Shown: positions 11,605 through 22,900 of the stretch, in pieces
Layout: every line of letters starts with the position of its first letter
How positions within the stretch are numbered: position 1 is the stretch's first letter
Assembly: GCA_019914995.1 (NCBI GenBank)
Contig: CM034134.1
Location: 6,952,463-7,016,462 of the forward strand
Length of the DNA: 64,000 bases
Source: Acanthochlamys bracteata
Taxonomy: Eukaryota; Streptophyta; Magnoliopsida; Pandanales; Velloziaceae
Reading direction: 5' to 3'
Made by a program: the position numbers and the translations under genes
Notes under the pieces: generated by a model
Databases searched by the model: none
Seen by the model: the letters and a program-made list of their open reading frames with translations, nothing else
Told to the model about the DNA's origin: nothing

Positions 11605-12409
11605 TTCATGGAATCACATACCTGCTGTAGTTCAAAAATCTCACGCGAGCTTTCCGGCAAGCTCTCCAGCGGCAAGCCTAAAAAATAAAAACTGTTGAAC
11701 TTGTTAAAAAATTTTAAAAAGCATAGAACGTTAGAAGAGTAATTCTGCAATAAAAATATTTTTAAAAATTTACCTGAAATTCGCTCGCCAGTCGGCTTTC
11801 GAGCGCTCTGGCCGACAGTGAGAACAACGACGAATTCCGAAACTGAACGCGTCAGAAGGCATAGAAGAATGAGGAGATTAGAAATTAACAGTTGGTTAGC
11901 CCTAAAATCGATCGTCGGCCGGCGAACGAACGGTCTAGCCGCGACGAACGATTTAGGACTAACGGCGAAGAAATTAGAAATTGAAGGTGATAGAGTGCAT
12001 AGAAGAAAGAGGAGAAGAAGATTCAAGGTTCGCTAGCCCTGATTACGGATCGTCGGCCGACGAACGAGCGCTCCGGCCCGACGAATAAAAATCTAGGGTT
12101 TGAAGCGGGAAAAGAAAAAATTGAGAGAGATTAAAGGAAGGAGAAGAAGAAGAGGAAGAATTTAACCTGCGTAGGTCAAGAATGAGGCGCGGCTGCGAGA
12201 AATCGGCGCCGGAGAGGGGAGATGGCAGCGCGAAGTGTTGAGAGAAAAAAAAAACGAGCAGGCGAATGAGCTCGTCTACGCGTGAGGGGGTGAAGAAAAT
12301 TCTGAGTGAACAGACGTATTTGCCCCCCCGCGTTTGTTTCTCTTCAGTACACCCCGCGCTGATGTGCGCGGGGTGTACGTAGGGAGAGGATGTGTGCACA
12401 TCCCCTCCC
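11605..12409 (-). repeat. MULE right terminal inverted repeat
   Basis: Reverse-complement match to 5504-6352, including the palindromic end, the GTACACCCCGCG hairpin (without the left arm's insertion), the pyrimidine-rich leader and the AACTACAGCAG|GTATGTG splice-like junction. The matching - strand leader points inward toward the captured PP2A fragment. Confidence 0.9.
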
Positions 12410-12721
12410 TTAGTTAGAGAAATTAGGATAATTTAATAAATATATATATATAAATTAAATTTAAATTTTATGCTACTGTTCTAAATATTCTCTAAGTATT
12501 TAGTATATATACTATATAAATAGTTATACTGGTTAAACAGATCAAATTTGGGTAAATTTGAATTCGATCTGGATCTATTTAAATTTTCAGATCGATCCGA
12601 ATTCGGTTAAGGTCTGATCTAAGTACAACTGTTGCGGGTTGGATTTTCGCGGGTCAGATAAGAAATTGTCACTTCTAATAACCATTAAGGATTTGATAAT
12701 ACGGCAAGGGTTGAATGAAGG

Positions 12722-12988
12722 GATTAAGGAGCTGTTTGATATTCTATTCTACAAGAGCTCGTTATCAACTTTTTATTTTATATTTTTTAATAAATTTTTA
12801 ATAATTAATAGTTTATAGAATTTATTTAAATTTTAGAAAGTATAGAAAAACTACGTAGTAAGATCTTTTTATTGCTTATTTTTATTATTTATGTCAAAAT
12901 ATTAAAGTTTGTTTATCAAAATAGAACAAAAATATCTTACATTCCAAAAAGTTAATTTCATAAGCATTCCCAAACAGCTCTTCAATAC
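12722..12988. repeat. MITE with GAGC-GTTTGGGAATGC ends (family A)
   Basis: About 265 bp. The left end is GAGCTGTTTGATATTC; the right end reverse complement reads GAGCTGTTTGGGAATGC. The interior has the family's TTTTTATTTTATATTTTTTAATAAAT segment. Related copies lie at about 15541-15790, 27120-27370, 28577-28832 and 40258-40515, with weaker ones elsewhere. Confidence 0.6.
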
Positions 12989-14040
12989 AACAACAATCTT
13001 CATAAAATTATTGTTAAGATTATACATGTGTAGATGTACTAATAATATCAACAAGTTCAACATTCTAAATACAATTGAATAAACTAAGCAATAAGTATGT
13101 TCTCGTTTTTTAAATTATGATTTTCTTAAGAAAATATGGCACATGAATTTAAGTCATATTTTACTCAATTTAGCAAATTTTTGATTTTGCGTGAAGTTAT
13201 TTAAATCGGATAGTGCAAAACATATCTTCTTTGATTAAACACAATATTGATTGATGTTTTCATAATATTATAAAATATGCATTTATAATTGGATTGACAT
13301 TTACCAAATTAAGTACTATAAATATCTACTAGTGTTTAACTAATACAATAACAAATAGAGAAAAAAAATTTTAGAAACTTATTAAGTTTGACATTTACCA
13401 AGCAATTTTTGAAATATATTGCTAATTAAATTTACCACTCTATAGTGTCATAAATGCAAATGAGATGCCTATCCAAGGGATAGGTAGCCATATTTTTTTG
13501 GCATTTAGAGAAAGCTGTTGAAAAAGGGCAGAACTAGACAAGTGTATAGGTTGTGAGAGCTGCGTGGAGGCGATGAAGGGAGTGTTGCAGAAGCACTCCT
13601 AAACCTCCAGAAGGCAACCAACCTAAAACAAATTATCATATTAATAGAGTTAAATTTTGGTTAGAAAACTACTATGTAGTGCCTATGTTAAGATAGAGTC
13701 CAAATAACTTAAAATTTTACAAATATAATAGAAATTCTATCTATATATTAATAGATTTTGCATCACATATGGATATGAAATTATTCTTATTTCTTTTAGA
13801 TTAATTTTGTATACTTTTGATTAGTTCTCAATAATTTTACGATTTTGAAAGTATTTCGAATTATAATATGTTGTATTAGAGCCTTTGATTAAATGAATAA
13901 AGAAATCACTTCAAGCGTTTTGTCACCGAAATGACTTTTTCATTAATATAGGAAATCCCATCAAACACATTTTCGTTGGCACTAGCTATCTTTCGAAAAA
14001 CACATCCTATCTATTAAGCAAGTGAAGTGAAATTGTAAGG
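12989..14040. other. Intergenic, no gene seen
   Basis: A+T-rich sequence without recognisable coding, RNA or clear repeat structure, upstream of the gypsy relic. Confidence 0.5.
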
Positions 14041-14469
14041 TATATATGATTATTTTACTTCTGCATTCAGTCGCTCGCTTACATCATCCTAATATTTGGA
14101 GAATTTCATAAAGGGTTCAATCCCTCTATGCAAATTAGGAGCGAGCAAGAACCGTCCAACCAAAACCTACTGGTTACACCTAACAGCCTATATGGCACCC
14201 AGAATTCAGTCACTCATCAATTCTTCCCTTCATATGCTCACCACCACAAATATCTTCTCATTACATACTGCGTCATCAGAAGCGCCACAGTCAAATTTTC
14301 TGTAGTTGACACCTTTATCTTCATTTTCTATTAGCTCATTGATCTTAGCCCGATAACTATCAAAAATATGAATTCTAATAACATACTTCTTACCAGCTAA
14401 CTAAGTTACCAAAATAGTAAATTAGAACCCTATACGGTAGTCATTAGTAGCAAATTAATTAGCTGCGAA

Positions 14470-17150
14470 GGAGTCACCATCATTTTCATGCTTTGAAGAG
14501 AAAGACCCATGGTTATACTCTACAAGAACTATTTCAAATACTACGGAACATTGGCTGCTAATAGAATTACTAATGCTGTCATGCACTTTCAAGCAAATAA
14601 GTTCGGTTGCATATTATTAGGCGATTTTTGAAGATTTGCAATCAAGAATGGCGCATATATTAGAAGAGGACCTCATAGAGCTATTTTTTGGGATGATTGT
14701 TTAAGCAAATCACGATGGATGTCATGGCCATGCAACCTACCGACTCACAATAAGCTTACATGATAGTTAAGACGTTTAAGCATAAGTTGTGAACAGACCT
14801 CCATCCATTCTACTCAATATTGCCCCTTCATTACCCTGATAACTACAAACCATGCAGAAACAACAACTATATTCTTAAGGAGCTTTATACTCGCCAACTT
14901 TTGTTATGGTAGACTCATGCATATACCTTATGACACCGACTTCTATGTACAACATAAATTAATGATAAGAGACTATACGCATGTGCTTTTACTGGTGATG
15001 CAAAGTATTACAAAGGGTAGAATTATGCTACCAAATTATATTTTAATAGCGGGGCTAGATGAGGAAGATAGCGAACAAGAATATTTCACTAAGGATCTTG
15101 GAGATACAGCTTCAGAAAAAGCAACCTCATCATTGAGTGCCACGCATGGCCTTGTCGACCTGAGACCATTCAGATCATTAGCATATAAAGAAAAGGAAGT
15201 CTTCATCCTGTATGAATAACAAGTTAGCCAAGCATTTGAATTTGTAATCAACATAAGTGAGGCCTTTCAAAGTTGAGTTAGCGAATGGAAGGCCGCAATA
15301 AATTGAAGCGCTATATAAGGCCATTTATTTGGAGATATAAGGAGCAAAGATAATTTAGTCAAGCTGCTACGTCTTCTCCTCTCCTATGCTCTTGGTAAAG
15401 ACAAAGGATAGTTCTTAACGGTTCTGCATGGACTATCACACGTTAAATGAAATAACAGTAAAGTATAAGTACCCCATCTTGGTAATAGATGAATTGCTTG
15501 AAGAGCTCCGTGTCACTCGAATCTTTTCAAAGCTTGACTTAGGGGATGTTTGGGAATGCTAATTGAAAAGGAGCTTTTCGAAAAAGATGAGTATTTTAGA
15601 AATTTTTTAAAAATGAGCCATATTTTTTTTACATCAAAATAATAATAAAAATAACTACAAAAAAAGATTTTACGACGTAGAATTTTTTTTGTACTATTAA
15701 AAATTTTTAAATATTCTGTAAAATATTTTAGAAACTTTATTGAAAAATATGAAATGAAAAGTTTAGAAGAAAAGCTCTCCCAAACATGAATTTAAAATTA
15801 GCCTACCATTATATTCGAGCAAGGGAAGAGGATATTCACAAGACTATGTTTCATACCAATAATGGTCGTTGGAGTTCACTATTACGCCCTTCGGTTTGAC
15901 AGACGCCCCCTCTATTTTCCAATTTTGATTAATGGAGTATTCCGACCGTATCTCCACAAGTTCATATTAATCAATTTTAATGATATTTTTATTTATAGTA
16001 ATAGTGGTAGGATCATATAAAGTACATAACTATTATCTTAACTATCTCGAAGGAAAACCACTTATATGCAAACTTATCCATCTATAGTTTGGCTGCATCA
16101 GTTGGAATAATTATGGCATATAATTTAATAACGCGGAGATTGTTGTTGATCACAATAAGATAGAACACACTTTAGTTGGCTTATTTCGAGATCGGTGATG
16201 CAGCTGCGAGGAGTTTTGGGATTAATAGGTTACTACCTATGCTTCGTCAATGGTTACCGTCTTATAGTTACGCCTCTGACTAAGTGGTTGAAGAGGAACA
16301 CCTTTGAGTGGAGCTTGGATGCAGTGACAGCTTTTGAAGAGCTGAAGAGAGCCATGACATCTATGCTAGTCCTTGCAATAGCTGACTTCACTCAACTTTT
16401 TCATTAAAGACTGATGCTTCATGCAAAGAAGTGGGAGTGGTCTACACATAAGATAATCGTCCATTAGCACTCTATAACAAGTCTTTTCTCCAACTGCCCT
16501 AGCCAAATCGATGTATGACAAGAAGCTAATGGTTCTAGTATTAGCGGTTCAAACATAGAGGCTTTACCTTTTAGGCCATTGATTCATGATCAAAACCAAT
16601 CACCTAAGTTTGAAGTACCTTTTGTGTAATGATTGACGTCTAATGAGCAGCATAAGTGATTTTTGAAACTACTTATATATGACTACAAGGTCAAGTACCG
16701 TTTGTCTAGCCATAATCTACATCATACATGCTTCGCCTTGGATGACCTATACAGAGCTCATCATGCTAACGCTATTACACTCTGTACTACTGGTAAATGG
16801 AAGGACTGGATCCTATCCAAAACTCACTTTAAGTCCATGATATTTTGGTATATTAAGGGTGATTATGGATCCTTAGGTATCCAACTTTGAAGAAGCAGCT
16901 CCTGCTTGAAGCCCATAACTCGACTATATAGGGTCATGGTGGGTGTTTTTGCACCTACAAGCATCCCTCCCAATAATTTTAGGGATGTCATAAGAAGTCC
17001 ACTGATATATTCCATTGCGTGCAACTTACGCCCAAGGCTAAGACTGTTTATAGCCATTAGAGCTCCTCTAACCGCTTCTAATACCTATAGAGGTTTGGTC
17101 AGATATTACAGTGGACTTTATTGATAGATGCACTAAATATGCTCATTTTA
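14470..17150 (+). pseudogene. Ty3/gypsy retrotransposon gag-pol relic
   Basis: Degraded polyprotein in several frames. Reverse transcriptase is seen as [20 protein letters not shown]...FSKLDL (about 15418-15540), then IRAREEDIHKT after the MITE, then a catalytic box reading FNDIFIYS where active elements have FDD. RNase H linker residues LRGVLGLIGYY and TFEWS are at 16200-16320. An integrase-entry motif, VWSDITVDFID, lies near 17093-17125. The N-terminal region from about 14500 has gag-like composition but is poorly matched. Numerous stops, frameshifts and the Asp-to-Asn change show it is inactive. No paired LTRs were identified. Confidence 0.75.
15541..15790. repeat. MITE family A copy inserted in the gypsy reverse transcriptase
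   Basis: Starts GGGATGTTTGGGAATGC and ends GAGAGCTTTTC-type sequence with CCCAAACAT (inverted). It interrupts the reverse transcriptase between FSKLDL and the AYHYIR segment, so it arrived after the gypsy element. Confidence 0.65.
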
Positions 17151-17650
17151 GGACTCTATGGGACCCAAATACTACTGTAATTATTATTATCGTCTTCATT
17201 AGGGACGTCATCAAATTGAATGGCTGCTCATCCTCAAGAGTATAAGATCGTGATCTTGTGTCCATGAGTTCCTTCTTGTAGGAGCTACGTCTTTTTCAAG
17301 GGACCACTTTCCAAATGAGTTTTTGTATCACTTGTAAACCACTGGGTAATCTGAGATAATTAACGAGGGTGTTGAGATATACCTGGGATGCTTCATCATT
17401 AAAGCATCCCAAGCGTTGAATGCGCTCAGCATTTAACTCTAAGCGTTCAGCATTTATGTTGGAAATCATCAAGGAGAGTTGGATTGTTAGGCAATTGTAC
17501 TGTTCTTACCAATCAATATCTCTTAGTGCTCTGTTGTTGCTTAAGGAGAATTGGGCCTTTTTAAGGAACTCTCTATTCTTATCCTGGAAGAGATCGGTGG
17601 TGAGTGCCATGAGTTGGGTGTGATGGTAGCTTGATTCTCTACATAATCGT

Positions 17651-18045
17651 TTGGCTCTGATATCAATTGATAAAATTTAAATGTATTTAGGCTAAAGCTA
17701 CTGAATATAAAGGCGCTGACTAATGTAAATTCAATAAGGAAATAACTGGAAGAAAATGATTGTGATTCTCGATGTCCTTCTCTAGTAGCCTAGTATATAT
17801 TTATACAATAGAATAATTAGATTTTGTATTGAACTCTAGCATATATTAAGTTCTACTTCTTTTCTATAATAAAAAATCTACATGTATTTAAACACTACTA
17901 AGTTTATTCTGACTAATACTTCTACTTACTATTCTAGTTGTTTTCATAAGATAGTCCAGCTGTCCAGTTCAGTCCACAACTCTCTATCCAGCTATTGTCC
18001 AGCTCTAACCACGCAACCAATCCTCACAACTACCCCATTAGCTGC
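17651..18045 (-). mobile_element. LTR with adjacent primer-binding site, minus orientation
   Basis: Read on the - strand, an LTR-like segment ends TTTTATCA at about 17668 and is followed by ATTGATATCAGAGCC. This resembles the initiator tRNA-Met primer site TGGTATCAGAGCC with one change. The outer edge (TGCAGCTAATGGGG near 18045) is a guess from the TG...CA rule. Sequence from 17170 to 17650 looks like the start of its internal region, also reversed. Its orientation is opposite to the gypsy pol relic, so it is a separate element. Confidence 0.5.
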
Positions 18046-18056
18046 AGCCAAGGTTA

Positions 18057-18560
18057 TCAAAATCCCGTTTTAAATCATAAAATCCTACGGTTTTACAATT
18101 TTACTTCACCCAAATGATTCCGATTTTAAGTAAAATTATTTTTTTAAGTAAAATCCCACCTAGATCTCAATTTAAATTTTAAAATCGATAAGATCCCGAT
18201 TTTTTTACGATCTTATACGATTTACTCAAAAATCGTATTTGAAAGATTTTTTTGAAAAATTTTAGAGAGTTCTCTATAAAGTTTTGAAGGTTTTCTACAA
18301 AATATAATTTTGACAAATTTTCTATAAAATATAGAGGAATTTTTTTATAAAATTTTAAAAAAATTTTAATTTTGTTTAATTTTTTTTTAGAATAAAGATT
18401 AGAAAAACTTTATAAAAGATTCTTAATGGTATTAAAAAAAAAATTATAAAATTTATTATATGTAAAATCTTATGATTATATTTTAAGATTTTGATTTTAT
18501 GATCATACTCGAGCGAAACGATTTTATTTAAGATCTCGATTTTGACAGCATTTGGCTGCC
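18057..18560. repeat. A+T-rich inverted-repeat element, family unknown
   Basis: Left edge TCAAAATCCCGTTTTAAATC and right edge AAGATCTCGATTTTGACAGC are roughly inverted, with several internal AAATCG/CGATTTT repeats. It probably is a small non-autonomous transposon. No target duplication could be fixed. Confidence 0.35.
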
Positions 18561-19907
18561 GCCAACGCAACTTTTGCATTCCTTTATGGATTTCTTCTGA
18601 TGCGACGATCATCATCTCCTCCTTCTCTCTTGGTATCAGTACGGCATAAGCAGTCATAAGATTTTAAAATCCAACCAAATTACAAAAAGTATCGTATTAG
18701 TAAATTTTAAATATTATTAGAAAAGTATTATATAGTATCATGTTAACTTAGAGTATTTAAAAGTCTACCAATAAAATATGGATTCTAATTTATAATTTAT
18801 ATCTTATACTACAACGAAAAGTATTTTTAAAGTTTTGCGCTTTCACTAGTTTTTAATTATATGGCTTCAGAATTATTTCAAAATATATTTTAAGATACTT
18901 TAGAGTTTTATAAATTTTTTAAATGTAATTTATATAATATAAGATTGAGAAAAATATAGGTCATAATAAATCTATATGGATTTTATTTGATTATGTCGGT
19001 GACATAATGGGTGTGATTCTTTAGAATTCAAATCCAATCTTTTTATCAAAATTTCATTTTCAACTAACTTTCAATAACCAATAAATATAAAAATTAAACT
19101 CAATTTTTTGCGCCAAATATTGTACTTTCAATAACCATATTTTAAAACTAAAAATTTTAGTTCTAAATACTTTTTATAAAAATAAATATAAAAATTAAAC
19201 TAACATTTAAATTCCAGCTTTTAAGTAAAATCTTTATAAACTCACTTAGGACGTATTTACTTTAGAGTAAACTTATTTGTTCGAAAGTAATTTTGAAAAT
19301 AAAATTTAAATTTAAAAATATTAATAAAAATTAATTTTGTATTTATTTTATATTATAAGTGAATTTAAAATTAAATACTTGATAAAAATATATTTTTTAA
19401 AATTTTAAATTTATCATATATTAAAAATAATTTTGAAAAAAATGAGCTTGGAGGGATCGATAAACGAGCTCAGTAACTGTTTAAGAGCAGAATAAAATGT
19501 TTGGTATTATTTTTTTAGAAAATAATTTTTATTTTTAATTTTCTATTTTTTGTATATTTTTTATAATTATTTAGAAAATTTATTTAAAAATTTAAAATAT
19601 ATAAAAAAACTTTTTTATTATTTATTTTTATTATTTTTAAATAAAAAAATAAAACTTATATTAAAAAATAAAACTCTTTCTTGAAAGCAACGCTACCAAT
19701 ATTTAAACCAGTTACAAAAGCCCAGCAAAAGAAGTCTAGCCACATAAATTTCATTAGCCGAAATTTGATGTTTCTGTGCATAACTTCACACGTTCCACAA
19801 TTACCCTTCCCACTCTTCTCACCTCCGATCGGTTCTCTCTCTCTCCCTTCATAAATACAAATCACACTACTCGATTCTTCTCTTCTTAATCTCCGTCGAT
19901 CTAAAAC

Positions 19908-22900
19908 ATGGAGAGCTCCGTCCTCTTCCGTCCTCTCTCCGCCGCCGGTTTTGAACCCCTCCGGCGATATTGTTGTCCCCACTTCTCCTTCTCACCATTC
20001 TTCCTTAATCCTTCCGCCACCGCGGGATTCAAACCTCTCCGTCCATTAGAAACCGCCCAGAGATGCTTTCCACATTCAGTCGGCCCCACTATTACCCTAC
20101 TCCGCCGCCGCACTATCTCACCGCCGATCAAAGCTTCTAGAGATAATGTCGTCCCCACTCCTCCTCCTCCTCCGCCGCCGAAAACAAAACCAATTACCGG
20201 AGCGAAACTTCTACCTCTAATGCTATCAGTCGGTGTAGGTCTTATAGTTCGATTCCTGGTTCCTCGGCCACCGGAAGTTTCTCCTCAAGCGTGGCAGCTG
20301 CTTGCAATCTTCCTATCAACGGTTGCAGGACTTGTTCTCAGTCCGTTACCTGTAGGTGCGTGGGCCTTTATTGGAATCACGGCTTCCGTGCTTACGAAAA
20401 CATTAACGTTCTCCGCAGCCTTCTCAGCGTTCACTAACGAAGTTATCTGGCTGATTGTGATTTCGTTCTTCTTTGCTCGTGGGTTTGTGAAGACTGGGCT
20501 TGGTGATCGGATAGCGACATACTTTGTTAAGTGGCTTGGCAAGAGTACGCTGGGGTTATCATATGGACTTGCTATCAGTGAGGTTGTGATTGCTCCTGCG
20601 ATGCCTAGTACTACTGCTAGGGCTGGTGGGGTTTTCTTACCCATCATTAAGTCTTTATCGCTTTCATCAGGTAGTAGGCCTGAGGACGGCACTGCTAGGA
20701 AGGTCGGGGCGTACTTGATCCAGTCACAGTTCCAGGTGTGTGAATGTGAAACTCTCTGAATTTCTGGCTTACGATTATACTGATGTCAATTGAAGTTCTA
20801 CAAAATACATCAGTTCTGTAATTTGCTTAGTCTTCAGTAACCGTTTAGGTTACATTTAAATGGGTTCCTGATAAGCCAACTGAATTTGCAGTTTAGATGC
20901 TTGTTTTGTAGGTGTTGTTTGAGACTGTAGTGTAATTGAAAGTAATGGGAACAAGAAGATTATGAATGTGAATTTTTAGAGTTCAGCCTATGTCTTTTGA
21001 GCTTGGTTGATTGGTACTCCTTTTGATAATGCATGTAAATTCATGTTACTCATGTATATGAATGTGCTTTTGTTGGTTGGGAATTTGGAGTAGTACTTGA
21101 ATGAGCTTTAATAAGTTAATAGCATACCCTGATTTATCCACAAGTGTAAGTCATCGTATAATTTCTAACTGTTTTGATTTATCCTGGGCACTTGTATATT
21201 TTGTTGGTATCAACATGCGGACTACGCTTGCATGATCACTATTAAGTCTAAAAATATACTGTTGTTGTAATAATAGTTTCCCACCATAATACTGTAGCCT
21301 TTTTCTGTATTTTCAGATGGTGCCTAAACAAAAACTCTAGTCTTTGAACAGTTCCAACAATCTGTGGGTTCTCTCTGCACTTTAAGTAATAAAAGTTCAT
21401 TAGTAGACATGTAGCCATTTGGAAAAACTTTTAACAAATATTCTCTGTATTAAATATCGGTACTTTCACTGTCCTCAGTGGTCCACACTAAAATTAAACA
21501 AGCAATCTCCAGTAGTGTCAAAAGGGATCACTTGTCATATCAGAGTATCCGAGCACCTGAATGTTTTGAAGAGTTCATGTATATTATACTAATAGAACTC
21601 CTCCGCTTGAGATCTGTTTGGTTCACAAGACTGTGATGTTGTGAGGTTGTTGTGAGGTTGAGAAGTTTGACTGAAGTCATGGTCTTTATTGTAGGTTTAT
21701 AATGCTGAATTAAGTTTTGTGGTGGTGGGTATGGATTCTGACTAGTATTTTTCATTTATATCTTGTTTCTACTTTTAAATTCTTTAGCGACAGGATGCTT
21801 TAGCTCAAAACTAAAGTCACTACTACAATTTGCATTCTCATAGTAAATAGTCAGAAGGATATGTTGTCATTTGGAAGTGGGAACCTCGATCTCTGACTAT
21901 ACTATCCTTTGAAGTGATTACCCTGCCACCTTTTCTTCAATATGATTTCTTTAGGTACCATTTGGATGGTTGATGTTTTGATCCATATTCTTTATCTCGT
22001 TTTCACTATATTGACTCCATTGTGTTTGTAGAATTAATGGACTCATATCTGTTATCCTTTGCTTTTGGTGCCTTACAGTCAGCTGGTAATTCAAGTGCTC
22101 TGTTCCTAACTGCTGCAGCTCAAAACCTCCTATGCCTTAAATTGGCAGAAGAACTAGGCGTCAAGATTGTAAGCCCATGGGTTTCTTGGTTCAAGGCTGC
22201 AAGCTTGCCGGCCATCGCGTCCCTTCTAGCTACTCCATACATATTATATAGGATTTATCCCCCAGAAACTAAAGACACACCAGATGCTCCAGGTCTTGCA
22301 ACCAAAAAGCTGCAGCAGATGGGACCTGTAAAAAAGAACGAGTGGGTGATGGTTGCGACCATGCTTCTTGCAGTATCCCTATGGGTCTTTGGGTAAGTCT
22401 TCTTGTTCTTGTTTGTTGGTGTACCTACTCTATCATGTCAATTTGACTACATAAAAAGCATAGAATTCGTCAATCATTTTGCATTTATGGCTATGGATAA
22501 GGTCTTAGTGGTTCAGCACTTTTAGGTTGTTTCATGCCAATGATAAGTTTCCTCTGTGTCAAAGTCTTTAGTCTAGTAGTTGGTGTAAAAGCCATAATGC
22601 CTGGGGTTTGCTTCATTGTGAACAGAAGTTATGAATGGAGATCTATGCATCTGAAAGTTTCTTTGACTTAGATAAATAAATCAGATTCCCATGTCTAAGG
22701 GCAAAGAAACTACCTTGTCACTTATCAAAGGAATTACATTAAACAACACTTTAAGACATTTATCTTCTTGTGCATGCTTGATTGGATACACTAATACTAC
22801 TTAGTTAATCCCTTCACTGCAAGGAATGGCATATTCAGTTATCCTGCATCACTTTCATTCTGAAACACTTTTCATTAAGGACGAAATGAGTTCTCGGTGC

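Larger units (their letters stand above)
5504..12409 (+). mobile_element. Mutator-like element (MULE) with long terminal inverted repeats
   Basis: A 6.9 kb element with ends GGGAGGGGATGTGC at both termini and terminal inverted repeats at 5504-6352 and 11605-12409. It is flanked by 9 bp duplications, TTAGTTAAA (5495-5503) and TTAGTTAGA (12410-12418), with one mismatch; 9 bp is the MULE norm. It carries a FAR1-type transposase gene on the + strand, an A-rich minisatellite, and a captured PP2A B'' fragment on the - strand. The repeat arms have diverged by point changes and a roughly 36-base extra segment in the left arm, so the insertion is not recent. Confidence 0.9.
5207..12677. mobile_element. 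hAT-type MITE (non-autonomous), split by the MULE
   Basis: The ends are inverted: TAGACGTGGCAATTT on the left, and the reverse complement of the right end reads TAGAAGTGACAATTT. Near-identical 8 bp flanks, ATAACTAT (5199-5206) and ATAACCAT (12678-12685), fit a hAT target duplication. The two halves, 5207-5503 and 12410-12677, join across the MULE to give about 556 bp. That matches in length and internal sequence the uninterrupted copy at 41146-41694. It contains no ORF. The hAT assignment is inferred from TSD length and end shape. Confidence 0.7.

Noticed and set aside
5504-12409. Helitron as an alternative class for the 6.9 kb element
   Set aside because: Long inverted repeats, a 9 bp duplication and a MULE transposase rule it out.
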